64,000 nucleotides of DNA from the NCBI RefSeq assembly GCF_023375975.1, contig NC_064419.1, positions 43,089,534-43,153,533 of the forward strand, in the 5' to 3' direction. The notes beneath the pieces were generated by a model that worked only from the letters and a program-made list of their open reading frames with translations, was not told the DNA's origin and did not search any database. The position numbers were made by a program, and so were the translations under genes. Origin of the DNA: Astyanax mexicanus. Its lineage: Eukaryota > Chordata > Actinopteri > Characiformes > Acestrorhamphidae. This document shows positions 33,263-44,660 of the stretch, in pieces. Within the stretch, counting starts at the first letter, position 1; every line of letters starts with the position of its first letter.

Positions 33263-36200
33263 TTTTGGCGAGGCCTTACCTGAAGAATGGCGAGAAAGAA
33301 TCTCCAAGAAATTAGGCAGTATGCCTGAAGTATTTTCATTGCATGACTTGGACTTTGGTCATACACAAGCTGTAAAACACTACATTAAACTCCATGATGA
33401 GCGTCCCTTTAAACATCGTGCCAGACCCATCCATCCGCGAGATCTTGAAGCGGTTCGTAAGCATCTTAAAGAGTTATCAGACGCTGGAATCATCCGAGAA
33501 TCAGAGTCTCCATTCTCATCACCAATTGTAGTCGTACGCAAGAAGAACGGAGACGTAAGATTGTGTGTTGATTACAGAAAACTCAATCTCCAGACCATCA
33601 AAGATGCGTATGCACTCCCTAATTTGGAGGAAACTTTTGCTACCCTCACAGGATCAAAATGGTTTTCTGTACTTGACTTAAAGTCAGGCTACTACCAAGT
33701 GGAGATGGAAGAAGATGATAAACGCAAGACAGCGTTTGTCTGCCCCCTAGGGTTCTGGGAATGGAATCGCCTGCCACAAGGGATCACGAACGCTCCCAGT
33801 ACGTTTCAGCGTCTCATGGAGCGATGTGTGGGGGAGATGAACTTGAAGGAAGTACTGGTATTTTTAGATGATCTCATAATCTTTTCCAAATCTCTAGAGG
33901 AGCATGAGGAAAGATTACTTAAAGTCTTGAATTGTCTCAAGGAGTATGGGCTAAAGCTATCGCCTGAAAAATGCAAGTTCTTTCAAACTTCCGTGCGTTA
34001 CCTTGGTCATATAGTTTCTGAAAATGGTGTCAAGACAGATCCTGATAAGATAGCTGCTCTGAAAAATTGGCCAAGCCCTAAAAATCTCAAGGAACTCCGA
34101 TCATTTCTGGGATTTTCAGGATACTACAGGAGATTTGTTAAAGATTACTCCAAGATTGCAAAGCCTCTAAATGCTCTGACATCTGGGTACCCTCCACAAC
34201 GAAAAGGAGCCAAGAAGCCAGAGACCAATAAGAACTATCTAAACCCCAAAGAGCCTTTTCAAGGTCGCTGGACAGCAAGTTGTCAACAAGCTTTTGAAAC
34301 TATTATCGAGAAACTCACCACAGCACCGGTACTTGGCTTTGCAAATCCTAAGCTGCCTTACATCCTCCACACAGATGCAAGTACAACCGGACTAGGTGCA
34401 GCCTTGTATCAAGACCAAGGTGGAGAGAAGAGAGTTATTGCTTTTGCGAGCAGAGGTCTCACCTGCAGCGAAGCCAGATATCCTGCACACAAGTTGGAAT
34501 TTCTTGCATTGAAATGGGCAGTGGTTGATAAGTTCAGTGATTACCTCTATGGGAACACCTTCACAGTCGTGACTGACAGTAATCCACTTACTTACATTCT
34601 GACTTCAGCTAAGTTAGATGCCACTAGCTACAGATGGCTTTCAGCACTCTCAACCTTCTCATTTGACCTGCAATACCGAAGAGGCAAGCAAAACCTTGAT
34701 GCAGATGGCTTGTCGAGAAGACCTCATGGAGAACTGATTAATGATTCCATTTCTCAGAAAGAACACGAGCGTATTAGACAATTCATGCAGTACCATCAAG
34801 AAGAGCTTGTCGATCAGAAGTCTGATCATGAGGTAGTGAAAGCTATTTGTGAAAGACATCTGGCCACCCAACAGTCTAGCATTGCTCTAGTGGAGTCGCT
34901 TGCTTTACATGCACGTGCCATTCCTGAGGAATTGATGGAGGAACCATTTCATCTTGGACATGGTGTCCCTTTCAAGTTTTCCAATGCTGAGATAGCTGAA
35001 AAACAAAGAGCTGATCAAACCCTGGCACCAGTAATAAACCAGTTAGAGACAGGAGAGAAACCACCCCCAACATTACGTCAAGAACTGCCAGATATCTTCC
35101 TGCTTTTCCGGGAGTGGAATAAGTTGGAGATGATAGATGGTGTCCTGTATAGGCGTAGACAAGAGGAGAACCGAAACCTCTATCAATTGGTGCTACCTGT
35201 GGAGTTAAGGCCCATAGTTCTGCAGAGCTTACATGACGAAATGGGACACATGGGTGTTGAACGGACTTTAGATCTTGTTAGATCCAGGTTCTATTGGCCC
35301 AAAATGGCCATTGATGTTGAAAAGAAGATCCACACCTGCGGCAGATGTGTCCGCAGAAAGGCTCTTCCTGATAAGGCCGCTCCTCTTGTCAATATCCTGA
35401 CTACCAGACCACTTGAACTGGTCTGTATCGACTTTCTCTCTATTGAGCCTGACAGTAAGAACACCAAAGATGTCCTGGTCATCACAGACCACTTCACAAA
35501 GTATGCCATAGCGGTGCCAACACCCAATCAGAAGGCCCGCACAGTAGCGAAATGCCTGTGGGATACCTTTGTAGTCCATTATGGCCTACCCGAACGCCTG
35601 CATAGTGATCAAGGCCCTGATTTTGAGTCAACTCTCATAAAAGAGCTTTGTGCCTTAGTAGGAGTTCGGAAGTGCAGGACTAGTCCATACCACCCGAGAG
35701 GCAACCCTGTCGAGCGATTTAATCGTACTCTACTAAACATGCTTGGTACATTGAAAGACAAAGAAAAGTCTCACTGGAGTGACTTTGTGAAATCTTTGGT
35801 CCATGCCTACAACTGTACCAAGAATGAAGTCACAGGGTTCACTCCCTACGAGCTGATGTTTGGTAGACGTCCTCGACTACCTGTCGACATTGCCTTTGGA
35901 CTACCTTTGGAGAAAAATCAAAACCAATCTCATTCCCAGTACATGACTGTTCTAAAAGCACATCTTGAGGAAAGCTATAGACTAGCCACTCAAGCTGCTG
36001 CAAAGATTGCTCACAAAAACAAAGTGAAGTTTGACAAACGGGTCACAGAGTCTACACTCAATGTAGGTGATAGAGTCCTGGTGAGGAACGTTCGGATCAG
36101 AGGAAAGCACAAACTCTCTGACAAGTGGGAGCCTATGGTGTATATTGTTGTCAAATGTGCCGGTGAACTCCCAGTTTACACCGTGAAACCTGAGAATGAC

Positions 36201-37136
36201 GAAGGTCCTCTTCGAACTCTTCACAGAGATTTGCTGCTTCCATGTGGATTCCTTACAGCAGAATCTGCCAGAGATGCCGAATCTGCTACTGCCTCAGAGA
36301 AACTTAGGAGACCCAGAACAAGACAAACCCCATGTGACAAGATACATGATGACACAAGTGATCTGGGTGATGAAGAAGATGACCAGATACCAGTTTTTTA
36401 CCCTCATCATCTTGAACCCTCAGAGCCGATAAGGTTTACAGTTGAGTACAATGCTAACAGCAAAGGGGACACGCAGAAGAAAAGTAGCTCACCGAAGTTG
36501 CAGAGTGACCTAGAGTCGCAATACTTACCTGTAGAGATCCCTGTCGAAGCTGTAGAGTCATACTTACCTTTAAAAGATCCTGTGGAAAGAAGAGCTAAAT
36601 ACTTACCTGAAAGTGTACCTGAAAAGAATTCTGCAAAAGAAAGAGTTGTATACCCACCTGGAAACTTACCTGAGCTGAAAGACGCTGAGCACTCACCTGT
36701 TCCTGAAGGTCCAACAAAAAGTTCAGATCCCAGAGAAGAAGAAATGTCAGTAATCCCTGAAACAGTAGAGTCTGATTGTGAAACTGCAGAAGTGCGAGAA
36801 AATTCACTTTTCTCTGCAAAAGACAGATGCTCACCTGTCATGCTGAAGAACTCAGACCAGGGTAGACCTGATATGACTGAGCCCCAAGCTGGAACTGAAA
36901 CTCATGTTAGGAGGTCAAGTAGGGATAGAGTACCTGCTAGAAGGTTTCATTACCCAGAATTAGGGAACCCCCTAGTTACAGTGGTAACCTCTTTATTTCA
37001 AGGGTTAAATTCTGCAATTGCAAATTCTTTGAATGGCCTTGCAGGCGGTGACATTGACTCAGATACAGTGATGCAGTTAGCAATGCCTGTCACAGCACAG
37101 CCCACGAGATATGCAACGGGACGTGCATATATTTAG
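33186..37136 (+). CDS. Polymerase of Gypsy element (RT-RNase H-integrase)
   Basis: A 1316-codon open frame without internal stops. Reverse transcriptase shows FLDD at residues 226-229 (YxDD box) after PQGITNAPSTFQ. RNase H shows HTDAS with Asp 397. Integrase has an HHCC zinc finger (H683, H688, C718, C721) and a catalytic D749, D808, E843 triad with 35 positions between the last two. A C-terminal 250-residue extension carries degenerate YLP/VP-rich repeats and a basic RRSSRDRVPARRF segment. The frame begins without ATG inside the protease end, so expression needs a frameshift from the protease frame or the element is damaged there. The stop overlaps the polypurine tract. Confidence 0.93.
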   Translation: MSFLNLHLQRGFLLVRWKGKEVNSFSFGEALPEEWRERISKKLGSMPEVFSLHDLDFGHTQAVKHYIKLHDERPFKHRARPIHPRDLEAVRKHLKELSDAGIIRESESPFSSPIVVVRKKNGDVRLCVDYRKLNLQTIKDAYALPNLEETFATLTGSKWFSVLDLKSGYYQVEMEEDDKRKTAFVCPLGFWEWNRLPQGITNAPSTFQRLMERCVGEMNLKEVLVFLDDLIIFSKSLEEHEERLLKVLNCLKEYGLKLSPEKCKFFQTSVRYLGHIVSENGVKTDPDKIAALKNWPSPKNLKELRSFLGFSGYYRRFVKDYSKIAKPLNALTSGYPPQRKGAKKPETNKNYLNPKEPFQGRWTASCQQAFETIIEKLTTAPVLGFANPKLPYILHTDASTTGLGAALYQDQGGEKRVIAFASRGLTCSEARYPAHKLEFLALKWAVVDKFSDYLYGNTFTVVTDSNPLTYILTSAKLDATSYRWLSALSTFSFDLQYRRGKQNLDADGLSRRPHGELINDSISQKEHERIRQFMQYHQEELVDQKSDHEVVKAICERHLATQQSSIALVESLALHARAIPEELMEEPFHLGHGVPFKFSNAEIAEKQRADQTLAPVINQLETGEKPPPTLRQELPDIFLLFREWNKLEMIDGVLYRRRQEENRNLYQLVLPVELRPIVLQSLHDEMGHMGVERTLDLVRSRFYWPKMAIDVEKKIHTCGRCVRRKALPDKAAPLVNILTTRPLELVCIDFLSIEPDSKNTKDVLVITDHFTKYAIAVPTPNQKARTVAKCLWDTFVVHYGLPERLHSDQGPDFESTLIKELCALVGVRKCRTSPYHPRGNPVERFNRTLLNMLGTLKDKEKSHWSDFVKSLVHAYNCTKNEVTGFTPYELMFGRRPRLPVDIAFGLPLEKNQNQSHSQYMTVLKAHLEESYRLATQAAAKIAHKNKVKFDKRVTESTLNVGDRVLVRNVRIRGKHKLSDKWEPMVYIVVKCAGELPVYTVKPENDEGPLRTLHRDLLLPCGFLTAESARDAESATASEKLRRPRTRQTPCDKIHDDTSDLGDEEDDQIPVFYPHHLEPSEPIRFTVEYNANSKGDTQKKSSSPKLQSDLESQYLPVEIPVEAVESYLPLKDPVERRAKYLPESVPEKNSAKERVVYPPGNLPELKDAEHSPVPEGPTKSSDPREEEMSVIPETVESDCETAEVRENSLFSAKDRCSPVMLKNSDQGRPDMTEPQAGTETHVRRSSRDRVPARRFHYPELGNPLVTVVTSLFQGLNSAIANSLNGLAGGDIDSDTVMQLAMPVTAQPTRYATGRAYI

Positions 37137-37146
37137 GAGGGGAGAA
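37135..37146 (+). other. Polypurine tract
   Basis: AGGAGGGGAGAA lies directly before the 3' LTR start TGTAAC. It is the primer site for plus-strand DNA synthesis in LTR elements. Confidence 0.85.
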
Positions 37147-38807
37147 TGTAACCCCCATTTCATGAGAGCTACAGACTGCATAGTTTAGAGTCTTTGGGAG
37201 TTAAAGGGTTAAGTTAACTGAGTCTGGTGTAATAAACTGCAGCCAATCATATTAGGAAGCTTGGCTTGTCCCGCCTTAGTTGCTTCTGATTGGACAGAAC
37301 TACTGCAGCTAGAAGTGCGGTTCCCCTCAATCAGTCTCTCTCTCTCTGCGTGCTCTGGAGGAAGAAGCTGTGCCCCAAAGTCAGCTAGAAAGCTGTGTCT
37401 CACAGTTAACTTAGGAAAGTGACCAAAATAAGCCTCTTTTGATAAAAGAGTGAACTATTTAAAGCTAGAAGCATCACCTGTCCATCTAATGGGCTGGAAA
37501 TTCGTGAATTGTGCAAAAACCTGACCTATGAACACCGACTATCTGGTGAGTTAGACTATGTTTGCTTTAGCTAGCTGCTAACTTTGCTAACAGACCGCAT
37601 GGTCTGCTGCTGTAGTCTGCTGAGCTCAGAAATGCTGAATTCTCACTCAAATGTCTAGATTATATTACTAAAAACAGATAAAGGAGTAAATAAAGAAAAT
37701 AGCTGTTGAGTATTGCTTTTAATGAAGATTAATATTTTGAGAATTTAATTATTACACATTAAATAAAACATTTCTTTTACTCATAGCTGAAGCTGGTTCT
37801 AGAGCTATTGAGGGTAAAGGACCAAAAAGGATACCCGTTCATCCAAGAGGTATATTTCCAATAAGTTGTGTGTAATGTGTGTAAAGAAAAGAACTGCCCT
37901 TGTTGATTTTTTTGAAAGGTTTATTGAAGTTTATATGTACATTGTAATATGTTGTGTAGCATTAGAACCTGTGAAAAGAGAAAAAAAGTTGTGTAAAATA
38001 CTGTTTAAACATATGCTAGAATACAAGAAAAAAAAGTAAAATACTTACCTGTTACGTTCCTGTAAAATCTGTAAAGGGAAATGTTAATACTGTTAATAAG
38101 AGGTTTTATTTTATATTAAGGAAATTATTTGGGGTTATATGTTGAACTGAATGTGACTACAGAGTAATGGTCAGTGATATTTAGAAGTAATAGTTTCTGT
38201 ACCTGCTTGCTTAAGCAGGTCAGGTTTTTTTTGAGGGCGCTGGAAACCTGGGAGAGAAGATTCCCTCAGCATGACTTCGGACCCTCTTCTGTGAAAGCGA
38301 TGGCGAGCCACCCAAAGGAGAACTGAGCTAAAAGACTACTCTTGAGTCCATTTCAAATTACCTGGTCACGTGGTAGGACAAAGAAAAGTGATTGAGAGAC
38401 TGAGCTTATTTTATTTTTATTTTATTTTATTTTATTTATTGTTTCAACACATTTGTATTTATTTATTGTGGGTTTACTGATTTACTGAAGTTGTTGGGTT
38501 ATTGAAAAAAGTAGAACTAAAGGTGTATATTCTGAACTAAATTTTATTAGTGGATCTAAATAAACAAATTAACTAAACTAGCAACTAATAGTAAATTAAA
38601 TGATATTGAACTCTGTCAGTGTAAAAGTTTAAAGTATAAATAGCTAAACTACCATTAACTACTCAACTTAAAAGATAAATAGTACATCCTAAAAGTAATA
38701 ATACAGAAATAAAACCCAAATAAGCTTATATATTCCTAGTTTCCCTATTAATATTCTATTCCTAAACTAAAAAGTGCAAAGTAATAACAGATTTATTTTA
38801 TAACGGC

Positions 38808-38839
<32 letters not shown>

Positions 38840-39112
38840 TATATATATAAAATTGAACATTTATTGTTTTTGACATTGATTCAATGTACACCTAAAGCTT
38901 GTTTTGTTTGTTTTATTTTGTCTTCTAAGTAAAGTAAATCCCTTTACTTTAACACTGTTCTCTGTCTCGTTAATGCTGACACACACCCCCACCTCCTTTA
39001 CGAACCTAGACATACTGGTCTTGAGTGGCAAATTCCTTTGTTACCTGTATTTACCCAGCTTCAGTGTTGCTGGATAGTAGTCAGTCATCAGCTAGCTGTT
39101 AGGAGTGCTACA
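37147..39112 (+). repeat. 3' LTR of Gypsy element
   Basis: 1966 bp, aligned end to end with the 5' LTR. The 12-base length excess is four extra TAA units near 38816-38835. One substitution was noted in a T-rich run near 38420. Confidence 0.93.
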
Positions 39113-39116
39113 CAGG

Positions 39117-39774
39117 TGAAAGGTGAAAGGCATGAAAATAGACTGTTGGTGGGGTGTAAGATAGCAATGAGCATCCCGAAACACCTGTCTCTACAAGTAA
39201 CTCTGATAATGTAAGCTAACTGTAGCTGAAGCTCAGCTTTGCATGTGTCTTGTAGTCCTTCTGGGCTCTAATCTGTCTGCATCTATCAGTGAAGAAGTTA
39301 TTTTACATTTTAAAACATGGGTTAGGGGTACAAATGAGTTGCAGTATGTTACATATCTCCGCACACTATTCCCTTAACACACATTTTATTTGTAGCATAT
39401 CGGTACTGCACTGTCCTGTCTGTAAAATTGTCTCTTGTCTGCTGTTTTTAATTGTATTTATTGTAGTTTCAAAGTTTTATGTTGCACATTCGTTGAACGT
39501 CTGCACTTTGTTGTACATTGTATTGTTCTATGTTGCAACATGGTTCCAGAGGAACGTAATTTCGTTGCACTGTGTACCTGTATTCAGATGTGATGACAAT
39601 AAAAGCCTCTTAGCTTGGAAAAAAATGCGATTGGGAAATTTTCTATTTTTGCCTCTCTAAAGGGCATTTTTTTAATCATATGGAATTGGAGGGAGGGGCT
39701 TGCCAACCTTGCCCCTCTCCTAGACTTCAGCAGTGACTGACTGAATTTAAAGCATATTAATTAATAAAATATTG
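39117..39774. other. Intergenic spacer, gene C side
   Basis: Continues the spacer cut by the Gypsy element and matches 59800-60455 before gene D. It contains a retroelement 3'-tail fragment at about 39338-39621. Confidence 0.7.
39338..39621 (+). repeat. Non-LTR retroelement 3'-tail fragment
   Basis: Ends with AATTTCGTTGCACTGTG...ATGACAATAAA, typical of fish LINE 3' ends. An identical fragment is at 60019-60303, but none lies before genes A and B, so it predates only the C/D duplication. It yields a 123-codon open frame that is not a gene. Confidence 0.6.
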
Positions 39775-40054
39775 GAGAAATGAGTGCAGGGCTAATGTTT
39801 AATCGCAGTGTGGAGGTGTTGCTCTACCAGGGAGCAGAGGTCTCTCCGCTCTGCAGTGTTTCCTTCCTTTTGAGAATACATCACTGCTTCCTCCTCGAGC
39901 TCATTGTGAAGAACTAGAAGAAATTGCTGGTGTTCATCTCAGAGATCTGCAGCTCAGAGTTTAGACGGGACACACAGACACATGCTGAGTTCTGATCTGG
40001 CCTGATCTGTGTTTAAATTTATCTAGGAAGATCTTCAGTGATGCCCGGAGAAGA
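39775..40054 (+). promoter_or_regulatory. Conserved 5' flank and uORF of gene C
   Basis: Same block as before A, B and D. The uORF ATG is at 40041 and its TGA (40056-40058) overlaps the receptor ATG (40055-40057). The right end of the Gypsy element lies only about 0.94 kb upstream. Confidence 0.5.
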
Positions 40055-43000
40055 ATGAAATCCTATCAGAGCTTTCTGCTGCTTTTCCAAGGTACATCAT
40101 TTTTTTTAAATCAATTTTTATGTTATATTTTATAAAAGTTGAAAATGTAGTGGTGGACAAATTCCTTTAATTGCATATAAAGATACATATAATCAATTTC
40201 TCTATACATATAAACAACAAGTTCACTTAACTCATCAGGTTTTACAGTGTGATGTTGAACCGTACACTGCACTGCGTTGCTACTGTATCTCCAACAGGAA
40301 CCTGCTTCCTGATTGGTGTCTCTGCATTGCACTTAGATTCTGCATAATGTAGTGGAGTTATCTAAGGTTTTTGAGTTTGAAATGTAGTGGAGTTAAAGTA
40401 AGATATTTGAGCTCAAAATGTTTGAGTTAAAGTAAGATGTTTTAGTTTCAAAAACATGTAGTGGAGTTAGAGTAAGTTATTAGAGTTTAAAATGTAGTGA
40501 AGGTACAATAAGATATTTAGTTTGAAATGTAGTGGAGTTAAAGTAAGATATTTGAGTTTAATATGTCGGAGTTAGAGTTGGATATTTAAGTTTAGAATGC
40601 AGTGGAGTTAAAGTATGATATTTGTGTTTGAAATGTATTTAAGTTAATGTAAAATATTTAAGTTTGAAATGCAGGAGTTAAAGTAAGATATTTGAGTTTG
40701 AACTGTAGTAAAGGTAAAGTAATATATATGAGTTTAAAATATTGGAGTTACAGTAAGATATTTACGTTTGAAATGCAGTGAATAAAAGACATTTGAGTTT
40801 GAAATGTATTTGAGTTAAAGTCAGATATTTTAGTTTGATATGTAGTGGAAAAAAGTAACATTTTTGAGTTTGAAATATAGTTGAGGTAAAGAAATACATT
40901 TGTGTTTGAAATGTATTTGAGTTAAAGTCAGATATTTGAGTTTAATATGTAGGAGTTAGAGAAAAATATTTACATTTGAAATGTAGTGAAGTTAATGTAA
41001 GACATTTGAGTTTAAAATGTATTTTGCTAGTATTGACCCACGCCCTTGATTGGGCAGAGAAGAAGAAAGAGGGGGAGCGAACTCAGAGTATTTGGGATGG
41101 AGTTCGGGGCAGCTTCGCTGTAAAGCGTGAAGCCGAAGCCCCAAAAATTAAATCAGAACTTTCGACCACTGCTAGGATTTAAGAAGCAACTGAGTGTTGG
41201 AAGTCCGACCTTGTAGTGTTTGAGAAAGCCAGAGGATGAACCGATGCATGGGGAAGGCAGTGTGGAAGTCAAAGGAAAGAAAGGTAGGGAGTAATTAAGT
41301 AAGGTATTTGAAGGTGCTGCCAGCCTATTCGAGTATAGGAATGTATGAGGTCCTTGGTGGCAGAAATCGGTTGAAGTAAAAAGGTAGTGTTGAGCGACTT
41401 AATGGAATGATGCACGTGTTGTACATGTAGTTTAAAGGCCCCAAAAGCAGCCACCGACCCGCATGCGCAGCAGGAGCGACCTGGTAAGGTAGAAGGGGTG
41501 CTCCTGATGGTCCAACAGAAGTGAGGGGGGAGGGGGCCGACGGAGTGGGAAGACGGTGTGGGAAGACGGGGCGATGGAGTGGGAAGACGGAGTGGGAAGA
41601 CGGGGCGATGGAGTGGGAAGACGGTGTGGGAAGATGAGGCGATGGAGTGGAAGACGGGGCAATGTAGTGGGAAGATGGAGTGGGAAGACGGAGTGGGAAG
41701 ACAGGGCGATGTAGTGGGAAGACGGAGTGGGAAGACGGGGCGATGGAGTGGGAAGACGGAGTGGGAAGACGGGGCGATGGAGTGGGAAGACGGAGTGGGA
41801 AGACGGGGCGATGGAGTGGGAAGACGGAGTGGGAAGACGGGGCGATGGAGTGGGAAGACGGCAGCAACGGGAGATAAAAAAAGAGTAGGGAGGACAGACA
41901 GAATGAGGACAGTTGGAATGGTGGTGGGAAGATGGAGGATGGGCAGGGAAGACAGATGAAATGGCGTTGGGATGATGGAGGATGGGCAGGGAGGACAGAT
42001 GAAATGGCGTTGGGATGATGGAAGATGGGCAGGGAGGACAGACCGACTGGTGTAGCGAAGATGGGTAAGGAGGCGAAGACGAGGGTGGCGGTGACAAAGG
42101 TTAGTACAGTGAGGGTGATTGTCACAACGGCAACGAAAGATTGGAATGAAGAGGGCGAGATTACGTCCCAGATGGTGGCGATTATGCGGGTGGTGAAGGT
42201 GCAAGCTATGAAGTTGCGGCGATGATGGCGATGACATAGGCAGAGATGGTGGCAATGATGCCGATGGTGGTGAAGATGGCCAAAGTGAGGGCAAGATGAT
42301 GCCCAAGACGATGGCGGCGAAGGCAAAGAAGATTGCAGCGAAGATGGCGATGACAGACAGATGGAGACAATGAGGACGGCCATGAAAACTGTGGCAGAGG
42401 TGATGAAGGTGATGCAGGCAGAGGTGGTGGCGATGATGACCATGGTGATGAAGATGGCCATAGCGAGGGCAAGGTGATGCCCAAGACGATGGCGATGAAG
42501 ACGAGGAAGATGAAGACGAAGGCGAGAAGATCGCAGCGACGATGATGTCGATGACAGACAGAGACGACGACAATGAGGATGGCCATGACAACTGTGGCAG
42601 AGATGATGAAGGTGATGCAGGCAGAGATGGTGGCGATGGTGACCATGGTGGCGAAGAAGGCCAAAGCGAGGGCAAGGTGATGCCCAAGACGATGGCGATG
42701 AAGATGAGGAAGATGGAGATGAAGGCGAGAATATCGCAGCGATGATGGCGATGACAGACAGAGACAAAGACAATGAGGATGGCCATGACAACAGTGGCAG
42801 AGATGAAGGTGATGCAGGAAGAGATGGGGGCGATGATGATGACCATGGTGGCGAAGATGGCCATAGCGAGGGCAAGGTGATGCCCAAGACGATGGCAATG
42901 AAGACGAGGAAGATGAAGACGTAAGTGAGAAGATCGCGCTGATGGGATGTAGGCAGAGAGTGCGGCAATGATGAGGATGAAGATGGCTACTGCAATGACG

Positions 43001-44087
43001 ATGATAGCCACGACGAAAACTATGGCAGCGACGATGAAGGCGATGCAGACAAAGAAGGAGGCGGAGACGATTAAGGTGAAAATGGCCACGATGAGGATGA
43101 GATGATGCTCAGCATGGCGTTGATGAGAGCGAAGAAGGTGAAAGCAACGAATATGCAGGCCAGAAGACGGCGGCAACGGAGATGAAGGCGGTGATGTAGG
43201 CAGAGACAATGGCAATGGTGATGAAGACTATGGCGGCGATGAAGGCGGAGATGGTGGTGATGACGATGGCGATAAAGAGGGCAATGACGAGAGCGAGATT
43301 ACACTCAAGACCATGGCGATGACGAAGGCGATGATGCAGGCGTAGCAGGTGAAAGTGATAAAGATGCCGGCGAGAAGATTGCGGCGATGATGGTGATGTG
43401 GGCAAAGATGGAGGTGATTATGATGGTGAAGACTGCCACGAAGATGACGACTACGGTGGAGACGATGGTGATGCAAAGATGGTGGTGATGACGACGATGG
43501 TGAAGATGGCCATGCGATGGTGATGATGGAGGTGAGTATGATGAGGGTGCCAAGGATCGTGGTGACGACAATGGCACAATACAATAGACAGAGCAGCGAT
43601 GGTGGCAGAGATATGGAGGCAAAGACTGCAAGGGTGAAGATGCTGATGGCAAAGATGAGTAAGATAAGTATAATGATGGCGAAAATGATTACGATCATGG
43701 TGAGGAGGGTTATGATGGAAGCAGGGAGCATGCGACCCACGCACTCTGTCCAGCTCAAAGGATAGACACCACGTTGGATAATTGTCTTCAATTCCGAAAC
43801 GAGGTCAGCGTTCGAAGGAACGCCAGTTCCGGGCCGAGCAGCACGTGGCCAGCAGGCGGCGCCAAATCAGCAGCAGGAATATCACAGTGGCCATGCTTGA
43901 GTACTGCCCAGTGAGGCTGCAGGGAGGCGGAGCCACACCAAGCCAGCGGGTCAGGCCGAAAAGCATGCTGGAAGGGGAAACAGGAAAGGGCGGGCCACGG
44001 GAGCGGCAGTGGTAACGGCGTGGGCGCCGGTAGAGGCAGAGAGAGAAAGAAGATGCCGAGAGAGAGAGAGAGAGAGAAAGAAGATGC

Positions 44088-44130
<43 letters not shown>

Positions 44131-44612
44131 CTGAACACATCTGCAGAAATACCGCTGATCCATGGATTATGAAGGCACGCCGACAGAGAGAGAGAGGAGG
44201 CGTGGCTACGCTCAAGAACGGCCCAGTGAGGCTGCAGGAAGGCGGAGCCATACCCGGCCAGCGGGTTGGGTGGAAAAGAAACGCAGGTCGGAGCGGGCCG
44301 TGGTAGCGGCAGAGAGAGAAAGAGAGAGAAAGAGAAGGGCGCTAAACACATGTGCAGTAATACCGCCGGTCCACGGATATAAAGGCACGCCGGCACTCGC
44401 ACAGGAGAGAGAGAGAGAGAGGAGGCGTGTCCACGCTCGAAGCTCGAGTATCGCCCAGAGAGGCAGCAGTAGGAGGAAATGCAAAACAGACGGCTCCAAG
44501 CAGTGCAGCGAGCCGCCGGAGGGGCGCGTGCAGCGCCGAAAAGGGTTGAAGAGAAGTCCGGCGAAGACGCGAGGAAGCCCCGCGAGTGTAGCAGGAGTGG
44601 TTCAGCGGAAGC

Positions 44613-44660
<48 letters not shown>

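Larger units (their letters stand above)
28640..39112 (+). mobile_element. Ty3/Gypsy LTR retrotransposon, nearly intact
   Basis: A 10.5-kb element with TGTAAC...GCTACA ends, two long LTRs, gag, protease and a polymerase order of RT, RNase H, integrase (Ty3/Gypsy order), and a polypurine tract. The 4-bp duplication CAGG flanks it (28636-28639, 39113-39116). The paralogous place upstream of gene D (about 59790, AACAACGCAGGAGAAAGG) is empty. LTRs differ by one noted substitution and a 12-base trinucleotide-repeat length change, so insertion was recent. No envelope gene is seen. gag and the pro/pol boundary are interrupted by frame changes. Confidence 0.93.

Noticed and set aside
41269..43215. 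648-codon minus-strand open frame, with further long overlapping frames nearby
   Set aside because: Low-complexity His/Leu/Pro/Ser sequence from pyrimidine-rich tandem repeats that lack stop codons. Frames of the same repeat are open side by side because the unit lengths are not multiples of three.
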